NCBI GenBank assembly: GCA_029005335.1
Contig: JAQXFT010000054.1
Location: 1 to 6,092 of the forward strand
Origin: Oscillospiraceae bacterium
GTDB lineage: Bacteria > Bacillota > Clostridia > Oscillospirales > Ruminococcaceae
Reading direction: 5' to 3'
Length of the DNA stretch: 6,092 bases
Below, one piece after another: positions 1 to 6,026 of the stretch. The notes beneath the pieces were generated by a model. The model saw only the letters and a program-made list of their open reading frames with translations, ran no database searches and was not told the DNA's origin. Position numbers and translations under genes: made by a program. Numbering within the stretch: the stretch's first letter is position 1; each line of letters starts with the position of its first letter.

Positions 1-468
1 GTAAACAAGTATGCTCCGAAAATGAAGCAGACTAAGATTCCGGTTGACAAAATCCGTGAAGTAATCGGTCAGGGCGGAAAGGTTATCCAGAAAATTTCCG
101 CAGAATGTGACGTAAAAATTGATATCAGCGACGACGGAAATGTATTTATCAGCGGTATTGATGAAGATAATGTTAAAAAGGCTCTGCAGATTGTCCACAC
201 TATCGCAAATGACCCCGAGGTCGGTGCAATATATAAGGGCAAGGTTGTAAGAATCATGAATTTCGGTGCTTTTGTTGAAATTGCTCCCGGAAAAGATGGC
301 CTTGTGCATATCTCAAAGCTCGATAAAAACAGAGTGGAAAACGTTGAAGACGTTGTTTCAATCGGCGACGAAATCGTTGTAAAGGTTATCGAAATCGACA
401 GTCAGGGCAGAATCAATCTTTCAAGAAAAGACGCTTTGGCAGAAATCGAGGCTAAGAAAAATTCATAA
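1..468 (+). CDS. pnp: Polynucleotide phosphorylase, C-terminal part (KH and S1 RNA-binding domains); 5' end outside window
   Basis: This is the last 155 codons of polyribonucleotide nucleotidyltransferase, the phosphate-dependent 3'-to-5' exonuclease that degrades mRNA as a trimeric ring in the cytoplasm. The frame is open from base 1 and the ATG at 22 is internal: the preceding codons (VNKYAPK) continue the protein upstream. The visible part starts at the linker before the KH domain, whose GxxG loop is GQGG at 67-78. An S1 domain follows from about base 223 to 440 (GAIYKGKVVRI, then FGAFVEI, GLVHIS and GRINLSRKDAL), the standard order in this family. The two RNase PH-like catalytic cores lie outside the window. 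The tail after S1 is short (about ten residues), without the long acidic extension of some homologues. A hairpin terminator follows 12 bases after the stop. Identification is firm from the KH-S1 signature; other S1 proteins lack this KH arrangement. Confidence 0.96.
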   Translation, partial: VNKYAPKMKQTKIPVDKIREVIGQGGKVIQKISAECDVKIDISDDGNVFISGIDEDNVKKALQIVHTIANDPEVGAIYKGKVVRIMNFGAFVEIAPGKDGLVHISKLDKNRVENVEDVVSIGDEIVVKVIEIDSQGRINLSRKDALAEIEAKKNS

Positions 469-480
469 GCTAAATAAAAC

Positions 481-520
481 AGGGCGGATATTATTTCTTC
501 TATCCGCCCTTTGTTATACA
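481..520 (+). terminator. Rho-independent terminator of pnp, probably bidirectional
   Basis: A perfect 10-bp inverted repeat (agggcggata at 481-490, tatccgccct at 501-510) encloses a 10-base loop and starts 12 bases after the pnp stop. On the plus strand it is followed by a moderate T-rich stretch (ttgttat, then a T run from about 524). On the minus strand the same stem is followed by gttttattta (480-471), so it can also end the convergent trmB/GH59-like transcript, for which no better terminator is visible. The stem sequence resembles that of the hairpin at 3889-3909. Confidence 0.88.
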
Positions 521-632
521 GTATTTTTTATTAAATTTATTGACAGCTTTTTTCATGGTCATATCAGAACGGCTCATGCAGAGGCTTTTTTATTATAAGA
601 GCCGATAATATCTCCAAAAATCGCACCATACA

Positions 633-3128
633 TTATTCTTTAAACCCGAAAAATTCCAGAATCGAAAATTTTTTCGATGGTTTCTCAGTCTGCGAGGACT
701 TTTTTTCAGGTAGTATTTCCAGATTGCCGAATACAAGCACAGAGTCAAGAATAATTTCTCCGCTTAATACGTTTATACGGATTTTATGATTATTGTATGC
801 GACATTTTTCATTCTGTAAAAAGCCTGCATATACTGAGTTCCGCCTACTTCGATATTATCAACGGATATTTTGTTGCCGTCAAGCTCTATTTCAAGCTCG
901 GCATGTTCAACCGTTCCGCAGAGTGCAAAGCCATAACCGGTATATTCCAGTTCAAGTGATGTATATTCCCCCAGAGTTACATTGGTACGGTTGCTGTATT
1001 TATATGATGCCTCACAGTCACCATATGCATCTCTCGTATAGCTGATTAAAGATGAAAGTGCATCGATACGGTCGGCATATTCAACAGTTCCGCTGACAGG
1101 ATTAACTTTAAGATTGCGGAATTTATTTTCATAGAATCCGCTTAACAATGCAACACGTCCGCATGGGCAGATTATATTTTTTTCCTCAAAATCCCCGATA
1201 AATTTATCGTTAAGATATATCATATAGATATTTGCAAGGGCAAGTATTTTTATTTTATTCCAGCGGTTTTTATTGAGATTATCAGTTCTGACAGATAAAA
1301 TAATTTTGTCCATGAAATATATATCAGCGTGACCGTCAGCATACACCTTTACGGAACAGCCACATTCTGCCGTATTTTCACACGCACATGAGGAATAATA
1401 GTGAACGCCTATTCCGGCATAGTTATCCTCTGAAAAAGTATCAAGGAAAAATTCAATTTCAGCAGAATAATTTACCCATGAATCATCGCCAAGGCAGGTT
1501 ATTGGATATGGAGTGTCACGGAAAATACTGTTTTCGGGAAGCATATCAGCTCTGACCTTTTGTTGCAGGAGATTTCCGGATATTTCAAAGCACCCTCCCA
1601 AATCGGTTGTAAGGAGAGGAGAGCTTCCTCTCGTTCCGGCAAATACCGACGGATAACAGAAGCTGTCCTTATATGGAAGCTCAAGGCGTTTTTGTTTAAG
1701 CAAGGGTCTTTTTACAGTATCTATGCCCTTTACAAATGAAGTATCCAGAGTGGTGAGGGTAAGAACCGAACTCCCTTTTACTTCTATATAAAATTTTCCT
1801 CTTGAAGCCTTTTTCTGATATGTCTGCCTGAACCAGTTTGAAGCATAATGCTTGTTGAGACAAGGAGCTTTTGTCTCAATTATTTTAAAGATTCTGCCCT
1901 CCATATTGCAGGAAGCAATATTTACTGCATAACCCTTAGGCTTTTGGGTATCATTGCAGAATATCATAGTAAGTTCAGATTTGTTTTCGGGCATAAGTGC
2001 AATACAGCTCTCATTTCCGGAATCAATAAAATGCCAGTTTTCTCCGACAAATCTTGTAAAATGCATAGCCATAAAAAATCCGCTGTTAACGCTGTAATGC
2101 CCTGACCATGGCGAATTAGCTGTTATAAGCTGTGCCGGAAAGTGACTCGTACCGCTGTAATATCCTGCGATTGCCGGACAAAATTCATACATAGTCATTT
2201 TTTTTCCGGAAAATCCAAGTATCATCTGAGAGGCTATATCTGTTATGCTGTTTTTTCCTGCGATTCCGCTTGCATCGCAGTTTATAGCAAATCTCGGAAC
2301 ATTTCCGGGGGACTTTCCGTCGCAATACCAGATTTCCTTTCCGGTATCTTCAATGGCATCTGCGGGGTTACGGAAGTTTATAATATCCACGTACTTTTTA
2401 AATTCCTCATTTTCCGTAAGCTCCTTGTTACAGCCGGAGGAAATTATTTTTATCTTTCCGTAATCATATAATTTATTCTTTTCAGATTTCAGACGCTTTG
2501 CAAAATACATCAGCCATTCAGAATCAGAAATTTCATCTTTTTCAGGGTTTATATGGGTAAATTTTATTCCAAGAGTTCTGTAGGCACTTTTTATAGTTTC
2601 AAGATACCAGTTGTATCTCGCACGGTAGCCATTACGCTTTCCGGCTGAAAATGCATTCTTTACCCAGAAAGGCTCTCCGCAGTTCATAAGCTCAACAGTA
2701 ATATCAGGATTTATTTTAAGTGCATCAGATACAAAAATAAATCCGGAGCTTCTCATTATATCATTTTCGTCATCTTCTGAACGCATAACGGAAGGCTCTG
2801 TACCTGATACTGAATTTACGTCCGAACCAAGCTCAAGCCTTATGTGAGAAAGCTCTGCACCGTATTCCTTTTTGAAAAGCAGGCTGAGAATTTCTGTATA
2901 TGCCTCCGCATGAAGCGTTTTATAATCAAGCAGAAGATTTGTTGAACCGCTTGAAACTGTACAGCCCAATCCCCTGAAACAGGTTTTTGTATTCATTGAT
3001 GACGGGTCAGCCGTAATTTTTATTGTATTTGCCCTCGCAACAGTTCTTCCGGCAAAATCACTTATTCCTGCAATTATTCCCCTGCCTGCTCCGAAAGAAA
3101 AGTGTTTTGTATTTTTTTCTGTTTCCAT
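633..3128 (-). CDS. Glycoside hydrolase family 59-like protein (galactocerebrosidase-related), no signal peptide
   Basis: This 831-residue protein resembles galactocerebrosidase (GH59), a TIM-barrel enzyme that removes beta-galactose from glycolipids. Seen in sequence: barrel start at about residues 50-60 (FRGLGCTVSSG), GTEPS at 109-113 and DEN at 120-122, NPE at 194-196 matching the family's WNE acid/base motif, and PWSGHY at 340-345, nearly identical to the mammalian sequence. A beta-sandwich follows to about 475, then a lectin-like domain (485-675), an extra module at about 680-800 resembling galactose-binding-type beta-sandwiches, and a Lys/Ser-rich tail. The aligned nucleophile site reads WYCD (267-270), so Asp replaces the expected Glu. 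The N-terminus is polar, without a signal peptide, implying a cytoplasmic location. Cysteine is abundant, with CxC pairs at 581/583, 589/591 and 654/656. The ATG start is supported by GGAG eight bases upstream. It begins 13 bases after the trmB stop and is probably cotranscribed. Family assignment is good; substrate and activity are unknown. Confidence 0.82.
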   Translation of the reverse strand: METEKNTKHFSFGAGRGIIAGISDFAGRTVARANTIKITADPSSMNTKTCFRGLGCTVSSGSTNLLLDYKTLHAEAYTEILSLLFKKEYGAELSHIRLELGSDVNSVSGTEPSVMRSEDDENDIMRSSGFIFVSDALKINPDITVELMNCGEPFWVKNAFSAGKRNGYRARYNWYLETIKSAYRTLGIKFTHINPEKDEISDSEWLMYFAKRLKSEKNKLYDYGKIKIISSGCNKELTENEEFKKYVDIINFRNPADAIEDTGKEIWYCDGKSPGNVPRFAINCDASGIAGKNSITDIASQMILGFSGKKMTMYEFCPAIAGYYSGTSHFPAQLITANSPWSGHYSVNSGFFMAMHFTRFVGENWHFIDSGNESCIALMPENKSELTMIFCNDTQKPKGYAVNIASCNMEGRIFKIIETKAPCLNKHYASNWFRQTYQKKASRGKFYIEVKGSSVLTLTTLDTSFVKGIDTVKRPLLKQKRLELPYKDSFCYPSVFAGTRGSSPLLTTDLGGCFEISGNLLQQKVRADMLPENSIFRDTPYPITCLGDDSWVNYSAEIEFFLDTFSEDNYAGIGVHYYSSCACENTAECGCSVKVYADGHADIYFMDKIILSVRTDNLNKNRWNKIKILALANIYMIYLNDKFIGDFEEKNIICPCGRVALLSGFYENKFRNLKVNPVSGTVEYADRIDALSSLISYTRDAYGDCEASYKYSNRTNVTLGEYTSLELEYTGYGFALCGTVEHAELEIELDGNKISVDNIEVGGTQYMQAFYRMKNVAYNNHKIRINVLSGEIILDSVLVFGNLEILPEKKSSQTEKPSKKFSILEFFGFKE

Positions 3129-3136
3129 CTGCCATA

Positions 3137-3140
3137 CTCC
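3137..3140 (-). promoter_or_regulatory. Ribosome binding site of the GH59-like gene
   Basis: GGAG lies eight bases upstream of the ATG at 3128 and one base after the trmB stop codon (minus-strand reading TAATGGAG). The ribosome leaving trmB therefore ends on the next gene's binding site, which supports translational coupling and fixes the start. Confidence 0.75.
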
Positions 3141-3141
3141 A

Positions 3142-3807
3142 TTAAATCTGGTTTATTTCAGGTTCTGCAATCAGAAATTTTATTTTTTTGCCTTCATCTG
3201 TAAACATTTTTTCATGTTCAGTGACAAAGTTTTCAATGTTGTTTTCACCCTGCAAATCCCATGTACTGAATTTTATTCTGAAGCCTGCTTCACGGAAGTA
3301 TTCAAAGGATTCCTCAAAAAGCTCATCATCATCAGTCTTGAACCACAGTTCGCCTTTAAGGAATTTCTTATAGTTCATAAGCTGGCGTGTATGCGTCAGA
3401 CGACGTTTTTTATGTTTCTTCTTAGGCCATGGATTGCAGAAATTTATATATATCCGTTCAGCATGGTCATTTTCACCGAATGTTTCCTGAAGCTGTTCTA
3501 TATTCTGGATAAATATTTTAACGTTGTTTATATCTTTTCCGGAATCCCGATAAGACTGTTCAATTTTTCTTTTAGCCAGTGCAAGCATTTCATTTTTTAT
3601 ATCCATAGCAATGAAATTTATTTCGGGGTGATTAACGGCAATCTGAGAAATAAATCCTCCCTTGCCACAGCCGAGTTCAATATACAACGGCTTTGAGTTA
3701 TCCTCAAAAACCGTATTCCATTTGTCTTTGAAATCCTGCGGATTATCTATGCAGAACGGACAGGCATCAAGCTCCGGCTTTGCCCATGGTTTATGTCTGA
3801 TTCTCAT
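3142..3807 (-). CDS. trmB: tRNA (guanine-N7-)-methyltransferase TrmB
   Basis: This 221-residue enzyme uses S-adenosylmethionine to methylate N7 of G46 in the variable loop of many tRNAs. It begins MRIRHKPWAKPEL, the usual opening of bacterial TrmB. The SAM-binding motif ELGCGKGGF is at residues 44-52, with MDIKNEMLALAKRK following as the acidic second strand. The family signature appears as NFCNPWPKKKHKKRRLTH (about 122-139), then FKTDDDELFEESF and TEHEKMFTDEGKKI near the C-terminus. The common DPW triplet is NPW here; from memory this NFCNPW form occurs in other clostridial TrmB proteins. The frame stays open upstream to 3879, but that extension crosses the promoter. The ATG at 3807 has GGAGGG seven bases upstream and matches the family N-terminus, so I choose it. 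It is first in an operon with the GH59-like gene, with no obvious functional link. Confidence 0.95.
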   Translation of the reverse strand: MRIRHKPWAKPELDACPFCIDNPQDFKDKWNTVFEDNSKPLYIELGCGKGGFISQIAVNHPEINFIAMDIKNEMLALAKRKIEQSYRDSGKDINNVKIFIQNIEQLQETFGENDHAERIYINFCNPWPKKKHKKRRLTHTRQLMNYKKFLKGELWFKTDDDELFEESFEYFREAGFRIKFSTWDLQGENNIENFVTEHEKMFTDEGKKIKFLIAEPEINQI

Positions 3808-3814
3808 ATTTTTT

Positions 3815-3820
3815 CCCTCC
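3815..3820 (-). promoter_or_regulatory. Ribosome binding site that fixes the trmB start
   Basis: The minus strand reads GGAGGG, seven bases before the ATG at 3807. No comparable site stands before the in-frame upstream start candidates, so this decides in favour of the shorter 221-residue protein. Confidence 0.85.
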
Positions 3821-3850
3821 GTAAAATAATTTGCATTCATACCTGATATA

Positions 3851-3879
3851 ATTATATCACACTTTGCGGACAATTGCAA
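3851..3879 (-). promoter_or_regulatory. Vegetative sigma-factor promoter of trmB and the GH59-like gene
   Basis: On the minus strand TTGCAA (3879-3874) is separated by exactly 17 bases from a perfect TATAAT (3856-3851). TG one base upstream of the -10 (3859-3858) makes it an extended -10 promoter. Transcription should begin near 3844, giving a leader of about 37 bases before the ATG at 3807. The -10 lies within a 16-bp perfect palindrome (3844-3859), and the -35 abuts the T-tract of the upstream gene's terminator. Confidence 0.85.
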
Positions 3880-3909
3880 AAAAATTTCAGGGCGAATAAA
3901 ATCCGCCCT
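3880..3909 (-). terminator. Rho-independent terminator of the acyl-CoA synthetase gene
   Basis: On the minus strand AGGGCG (3909-3904) pairs with CGCCCT (3894-3889) around a 9-base loop region, followed by gaaattttttt (3888-3878). It starts seven bases after the stop codon of the acyl-CoA synthetase. The T-run overlaps the first bases of the trmB -35 box, so terminator and next promoter are packed without any spacer. Confidence 0.85.
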
Positions 3910-3916
3910 TATATAA

Positions 3917-5548
3917 TTATTTTATCTGAGCTTCTACGAGGCTTCCTCCGCAGTATTTTTCACGGAGCTTAGGTTTTTCAATTTTTCCGGTAGGATTTCT
4001 CGGGACATCAGCAAAGATGATTTTTCTGGGTCGCTTATATCTCGGAAGAGAATTACAGAACTGCATTATTTCTTCGTCAGTACAGGTGTAACCATCTTTG
4101 ATTTCGATTACGGCACATGAAATTTCGCCGAGACGATTATCAGGGAGTCCTATTACTGCAACATCTTTTATAGCAGAATGGCTTCTGAGAAAATCCTCAA
4201 TCTGTACGGGGTAGATATTTTCTCCTCCGGAAATTATTACATCTTTTTTGCGGTCAACAAGATATATAAAGCCGTCCTCATCAATACGAGCCATATCTCC
4301 CGTAAAGAGCCAGCCGTCACGGAGTACGGCGGAAGTAGCTTCGGGGTCATTATAGTAGCATTTCATAACTCCCCTGCCCTTTACAGCAAGCTCCCCGACT
4401 TCTCCCTGAGGAACTTCCTTTCCGGCTGTATCGCATATTTTAGCCTGCCACTTATATCCGGGGATTCCGATAGCTCCGACCTTATGTATATTTTCTACTC
4501 CGAGATGAACACAGCCGGGGCCTATGGATTCAGACAAGCCGTAATTTGTATCATACTGATGATTCGGGAATTTTTCTTTCCAGCGTTTAATAAGGCTGGG
4601 CGGAACAGGCTGAGCGCCTATATGCATAAGTCTCCACTGGTCGAGCTTATAGTCATTGAGATTTATGTCTCCTCTGTCGATAGCATCAAGTATATCCTGA
4701 GCCCATGGCACAAGAAGCCACACTATGGTACATTGTTCATCAGATACGGCTTTAAGAATCCATTCAGGCTTTATGCCTCTGAGAAGTACAGCTTTTCCGC
4801 CGGATAAAAGACTTCCGAACCAGTGCATTTTAGCTCCGGTATGATAAAGGGGAGGTATACAGAGAAAAGTATCATCTTTAGTCTGTGAATGGTGATTCTG
4901 TTCTGTCTCACAAGCAGATACAAGGCTAAGGTGATTATGAAGAATGGCTTTAGGGAATCCCGTTGTACCTGATGAAAAGTAAATTGCGGAATCGTCATCA
5001 TCAGTTATTTCAATATCAGGCTTTGACGTATCGTATTTTGATATAAGTCTTGCATAGCTTTTGGCAAAGGTAGGACAGTCATTGCCTACAAATATTTTAA
5101 GGCGTATATCAGGAATAATATCGCATATTGCTTCCATACGTCCGACAAACTCCTTGCCGAATACTATAGCACATGAATCAGACAAATCAAGGCAATATTT
5201 GATTTCATCAGCGGTATATCTGTAATTAAGCGGGACTGCAACTGCACCGGCTTTAAGTATTCCGAAATATATCGGAAGCCATTCAAGACAATTCATAAGA
5301 AGGATTGCGACCTTATCTCCCTTTCTGATACCTCTTGCAACAAGCATATTTGCGAATCTGTTGGCTGTATCGTCAAACTGTTTCCAGCTTATTTCACGTT
5401 TATACTGTTCCATATATTCAGTCTGGATAAGAGAATATTCCTTCCATGTGCTTCCGTTATCTTCGGGGATATCGGGATTTATTTCTGTAAGACAAATATC
5501 ACTTCCATATTTTTCGGCATTTCTTTCCAAAAAATCTGTAATAGGCAT
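3917..5548 (-). CDS. AMP-dependent acyl-CoA synthetase (acyl-CoA ligase, class I adenylate-forming)
   Basis: This 543-residue cytoplasmic enzyme should activate a carboxylic acid with ATP to an acyl-adenylate and transfer it to coenzyme A. Family motifs appear in order: P-loop SSGTTGFPK (192-200), YGLSES (336-341), GDMARIDEDG (417-426), the hinge DRKKD (432-436), GGENIYP from 441, and NPTGKIEK (518-525), whose Lys522 is the adenylation lysine. All expected catalytic residues are present and the length is normal, so it looks active. The general fold resembles medium/long-chain fatty acyl-CoA ligases, but the acid cannot be read from sequence; CoA as acceptor is inferred from the family. The frame is open up to a GTG at 5626, but the ATG at 5548 has GGAG eight bases upstream and gives the typical opening MPITDFLERNAEKYG, so I use it. 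It is monocistronic, with its own promoter and terminator. Confidence 0.92.
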   Translation of the reverse strand: MPITDFLERNAEKYGSDICLTEINPDIPEDNGSTWKEYSLIQTEYMEQYKREISWKQFDDTANRFANMLVARGIRKGDKVAILLMNCLEWLPIYFGILKAGAVAVPLNYRYTADEIKYCLDLSDSCAIVFGKEFVGRMEAICDIIPDIRLKIFVGNDCPTFAKSYARLISKYDTSKPDIEITDDDDSAIYFSSGTTGFPKAILHNHLSLVSACETEQNHHSQTKDDTFLCIPPLYHTGAKMHWFGSLLSGGKAVLLRGIKPEWILKAVSDEQCTIVWLLVPWAQDILDAIDRGDINLNDYKLDQWRLMHIGAQPVPPSLIKRWKEKFPNHQYDTNYGLSESIGPGCVHLGVENIHKVGAIGIPGYKWQAKICDTAGKEVPQGEVGELAVKGRGVMKCYYNDPEATSAVLRDGWLFTGDMARIDEDGFIYLVDRKKDVIISGGENIYPVQIEDFLRSHSAIKDVAVIGLPDNRLGEISCAVIEIKDGYTCTDEEIMQFCNSLPRYKRPRKIIFADVPRNPTGKIEKPKLREKYCGGSLVEAQIK

Positions 5549-5556
5549 TTTTTCAA

Positions 5557-5560
5557 CTCC
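5557..5560 (-). promoter_or_regulatory. Ribosome binding site that fixes the acyl-CoA synthetase start
   Basis: The minus strand has GGAG eight bases before the ATG at 5548 (GGAGTTGAAAAAATG). The in-frame GTG at 5626 has no Shine-Dalgarno sequence and lies in the leader just after a palindrome, so the 543-residue form is preferred to the 569-residue one. Confidence 0.82.
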
Positions 5561-5638
5561 ATTCACCGCTCTCCGGAACTTTACTGAAAGTCTTCTGAAA
5601 AAAGCTTGACCTAAAACCTTTTTCACTTTAAAGCGGTA

Positions 5639-5659
5639 ACCTTTTTCCGGAAAAGGCTT
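5639..5659 (-). promoter_or_regulatory. Palindrome/hairpin in the acyl-CoA synthetase leader (possible operator or RNA structure)
   Basis: The core TTTTCCGGAAAA (5643-5654) is a perfect 12-bp palindrome. Allowing one extra T at 5642 it extends to CC...GG (5640-5656), and outer A/T and G-U pairs extend it further as RNA. It lies about 20-40 bases after the predicted transcription start and some 90 bases before the ATG. No T-run follows on the minus strand, so it is not a terminator. It could be a repressor site or a leader hairpin; no regulator is identified. Confidence 0.45.
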
Positions 5660-5683
5660 AAACCAAATTTTTACTGATATTTC

Positions 5684-5712
5684 ATTATAGCATACTTTTA
5701 CTATAATTACAA
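5684..5712 (-). promoter_or_regulatory. Vegetative sigma-factor promoter of the acyl-CoA synthetase gene
   Basis: The minus strand reads TTGTAA (5712-5707), a 17-base spacer, and TATAAT (5689-5684), with TG one base before the -10 (TGCTATAAT), an extended -10 like that of trmB. Transcription should begin near 5677, leaving a leader of about 129 bases before the ATG at 5548. The -35 starts only three bases after the stop codon of the reading frame at 5716-5934. Confidence 0.82.
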
Positions 5713-5715
5713 GTA

Positions 5716-5934
5716 TTAAGGCGAAAATATTTTGTCATTAGTAACATCACCATTTCCGCTGACCGGAACAGCGTCTCCGAGATAAGTGGGCTTTGCTTTT
5801 ATAACAGCCTTTACAAAATCCTTATCTCTTGCGAGTATTTCACGCAAATCATATGCCGATTGTCTTGTATAATTCTGCAAATCAGAAGCTACTCCATTAT
5901 ACAAAGCAAAAGTCCACGGGCAAGAAATACCCAT
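5716..5934 (-). pseudogene. Protein-like reading frame without a credible start; possible 3' remnant of a lost gene
   Basis: The frame is open for 72 codons, and its central and C-terminal part reads like genuine protein: NYTRQSAYDLREILARDK, then FVKAVIKAKPTYLGD, then AVPVSGNGDVTND. Codon choice matches the neighbouring genes. I do not recognise the family. The only ATG (5934) lies inside the stem of the tRNA terminator (5910-5940) and has no ribosome binding site. A TTG at about 5880 has GGAG roughly 11 bases upstream, which would give some 54 residues, but that is weak. The stop is followed at once by the acyl-CoA synthetase promoter, so the 3' end sits in a natural position while the 5' end is missing. 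I therefore favour a truncated gene over a functional small protein. A chance open frame remains possible because the stretch is short. Confidence 0.3.
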
Positions 5935-5940
5935 GGACTT
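5903..5940 (-). terminator. Rho-independent terminator of the tRNA-Gly/tRNA-Cys transcript
   Basis: On the minus strand AAGTCCATGGG (5940-5930) pairs with CCCGTGGACTT (5920-5910), 11 bp with one G-U wobble, around a 9-base loop. TTGCTTTG follows, giving a broken T-tract. The hairpin begins 13 bases after the 3' end of tRNA-Cys, the right place to end the tRNA operon. Confidence 0.8.
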
Positions 5941-5953
5941 CAGATGCTATAAG

Positions 5954-6024
5954 AGGCGCCACCCAGATTTGAACTGGGGATCAGGGTGTTGCAGACCCAC
6001 GCCTTACCACTTGGCTATAGCGCC
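5954..6024 (-). tRNA. tRNA-Cys (anticodon GCA)
   Basis: A 71-base cloverleaf is complete. The acceptor strand GGCGCTA pairs with TGGCGCC (one G-U pair), and the D-arm GCC/GGC encloses AAGTGGTAA. The anticodon loop CTGCAAC has GCA at 5992-5990, and the T-arm is CCCAG-TTCAAAT-CTGGG. The discriminator is T (U73), the main cysteine identity base together with the GCA anticodon. The first anticodon-stem pair (27-43) is a T-T mismatch by my folding. CCA is not encoded and must be added after transcription. It lies two bases downstream of the tRNA-Gly CCA and is probably cut from the same transcript. Confidence 0.95.
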
Positions 6025-6026
6025 AT

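Noticed and set aside
540..568. Perfect TTGACA (540-545) on the plus strand in the pnp/GH59-like intergenic region
   Set aside because: The best -10 at a usual distance is tatcag or atatca, and transcription would run straight into the 3' end of the convergent gene with no reading frame. Probably chance in AT-rich DNA.
570..604. Inverted repeat cggctc/gagccg downstream of the GH59-like gene
   Set aside because: Only 6 bp around a 23-base loop and no T-run after it on the minus strand, so it is a poor terminator; the hairpin at 481-510 is far better.
3214..3696. Open frame of 160 codons on the plus strand, antisense to trmB
   Set aside because: Fully opposite the trmB coding sequence; Phe/Ile-rich composition is what the reverse complement of Lys/Glu-rich codons gives.
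3808..3879. N-terminal extension of TrmB up to 3879
   Set aside because: The extension would start in the -35 box of a clear promoter, upstream of the predicted transcription start, and the family N-terminus MRxRxKPWA begins at 3807.
4178..4807. Open frame of 209 codons on the plus strand, antisense to the acyl-CoA synthetase
   Set aside because: It lies wholly opposite a well-conserved gene, has no ribosome binding site, and its protein has no recognisable motif; it is a codon-bias shadow.
5549..5626. N-terminal extension of the acyl-CoA synthetase from the GTG at 5626
   Set aside because: No ribosome binding site before the GTG, a basic leader-like peptide unlike the family, and a good GGAG before the ATG at 5548.
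5896..5923. TTGCCC - 16 bases - TATAAT on the minus strand, within the tRNA terminator region
   Set aside because: The -35 is weak and overlaps the terminator hairpin, and no convincing start codon or RNA gene follows before the ligase promoter. Left as unproven.
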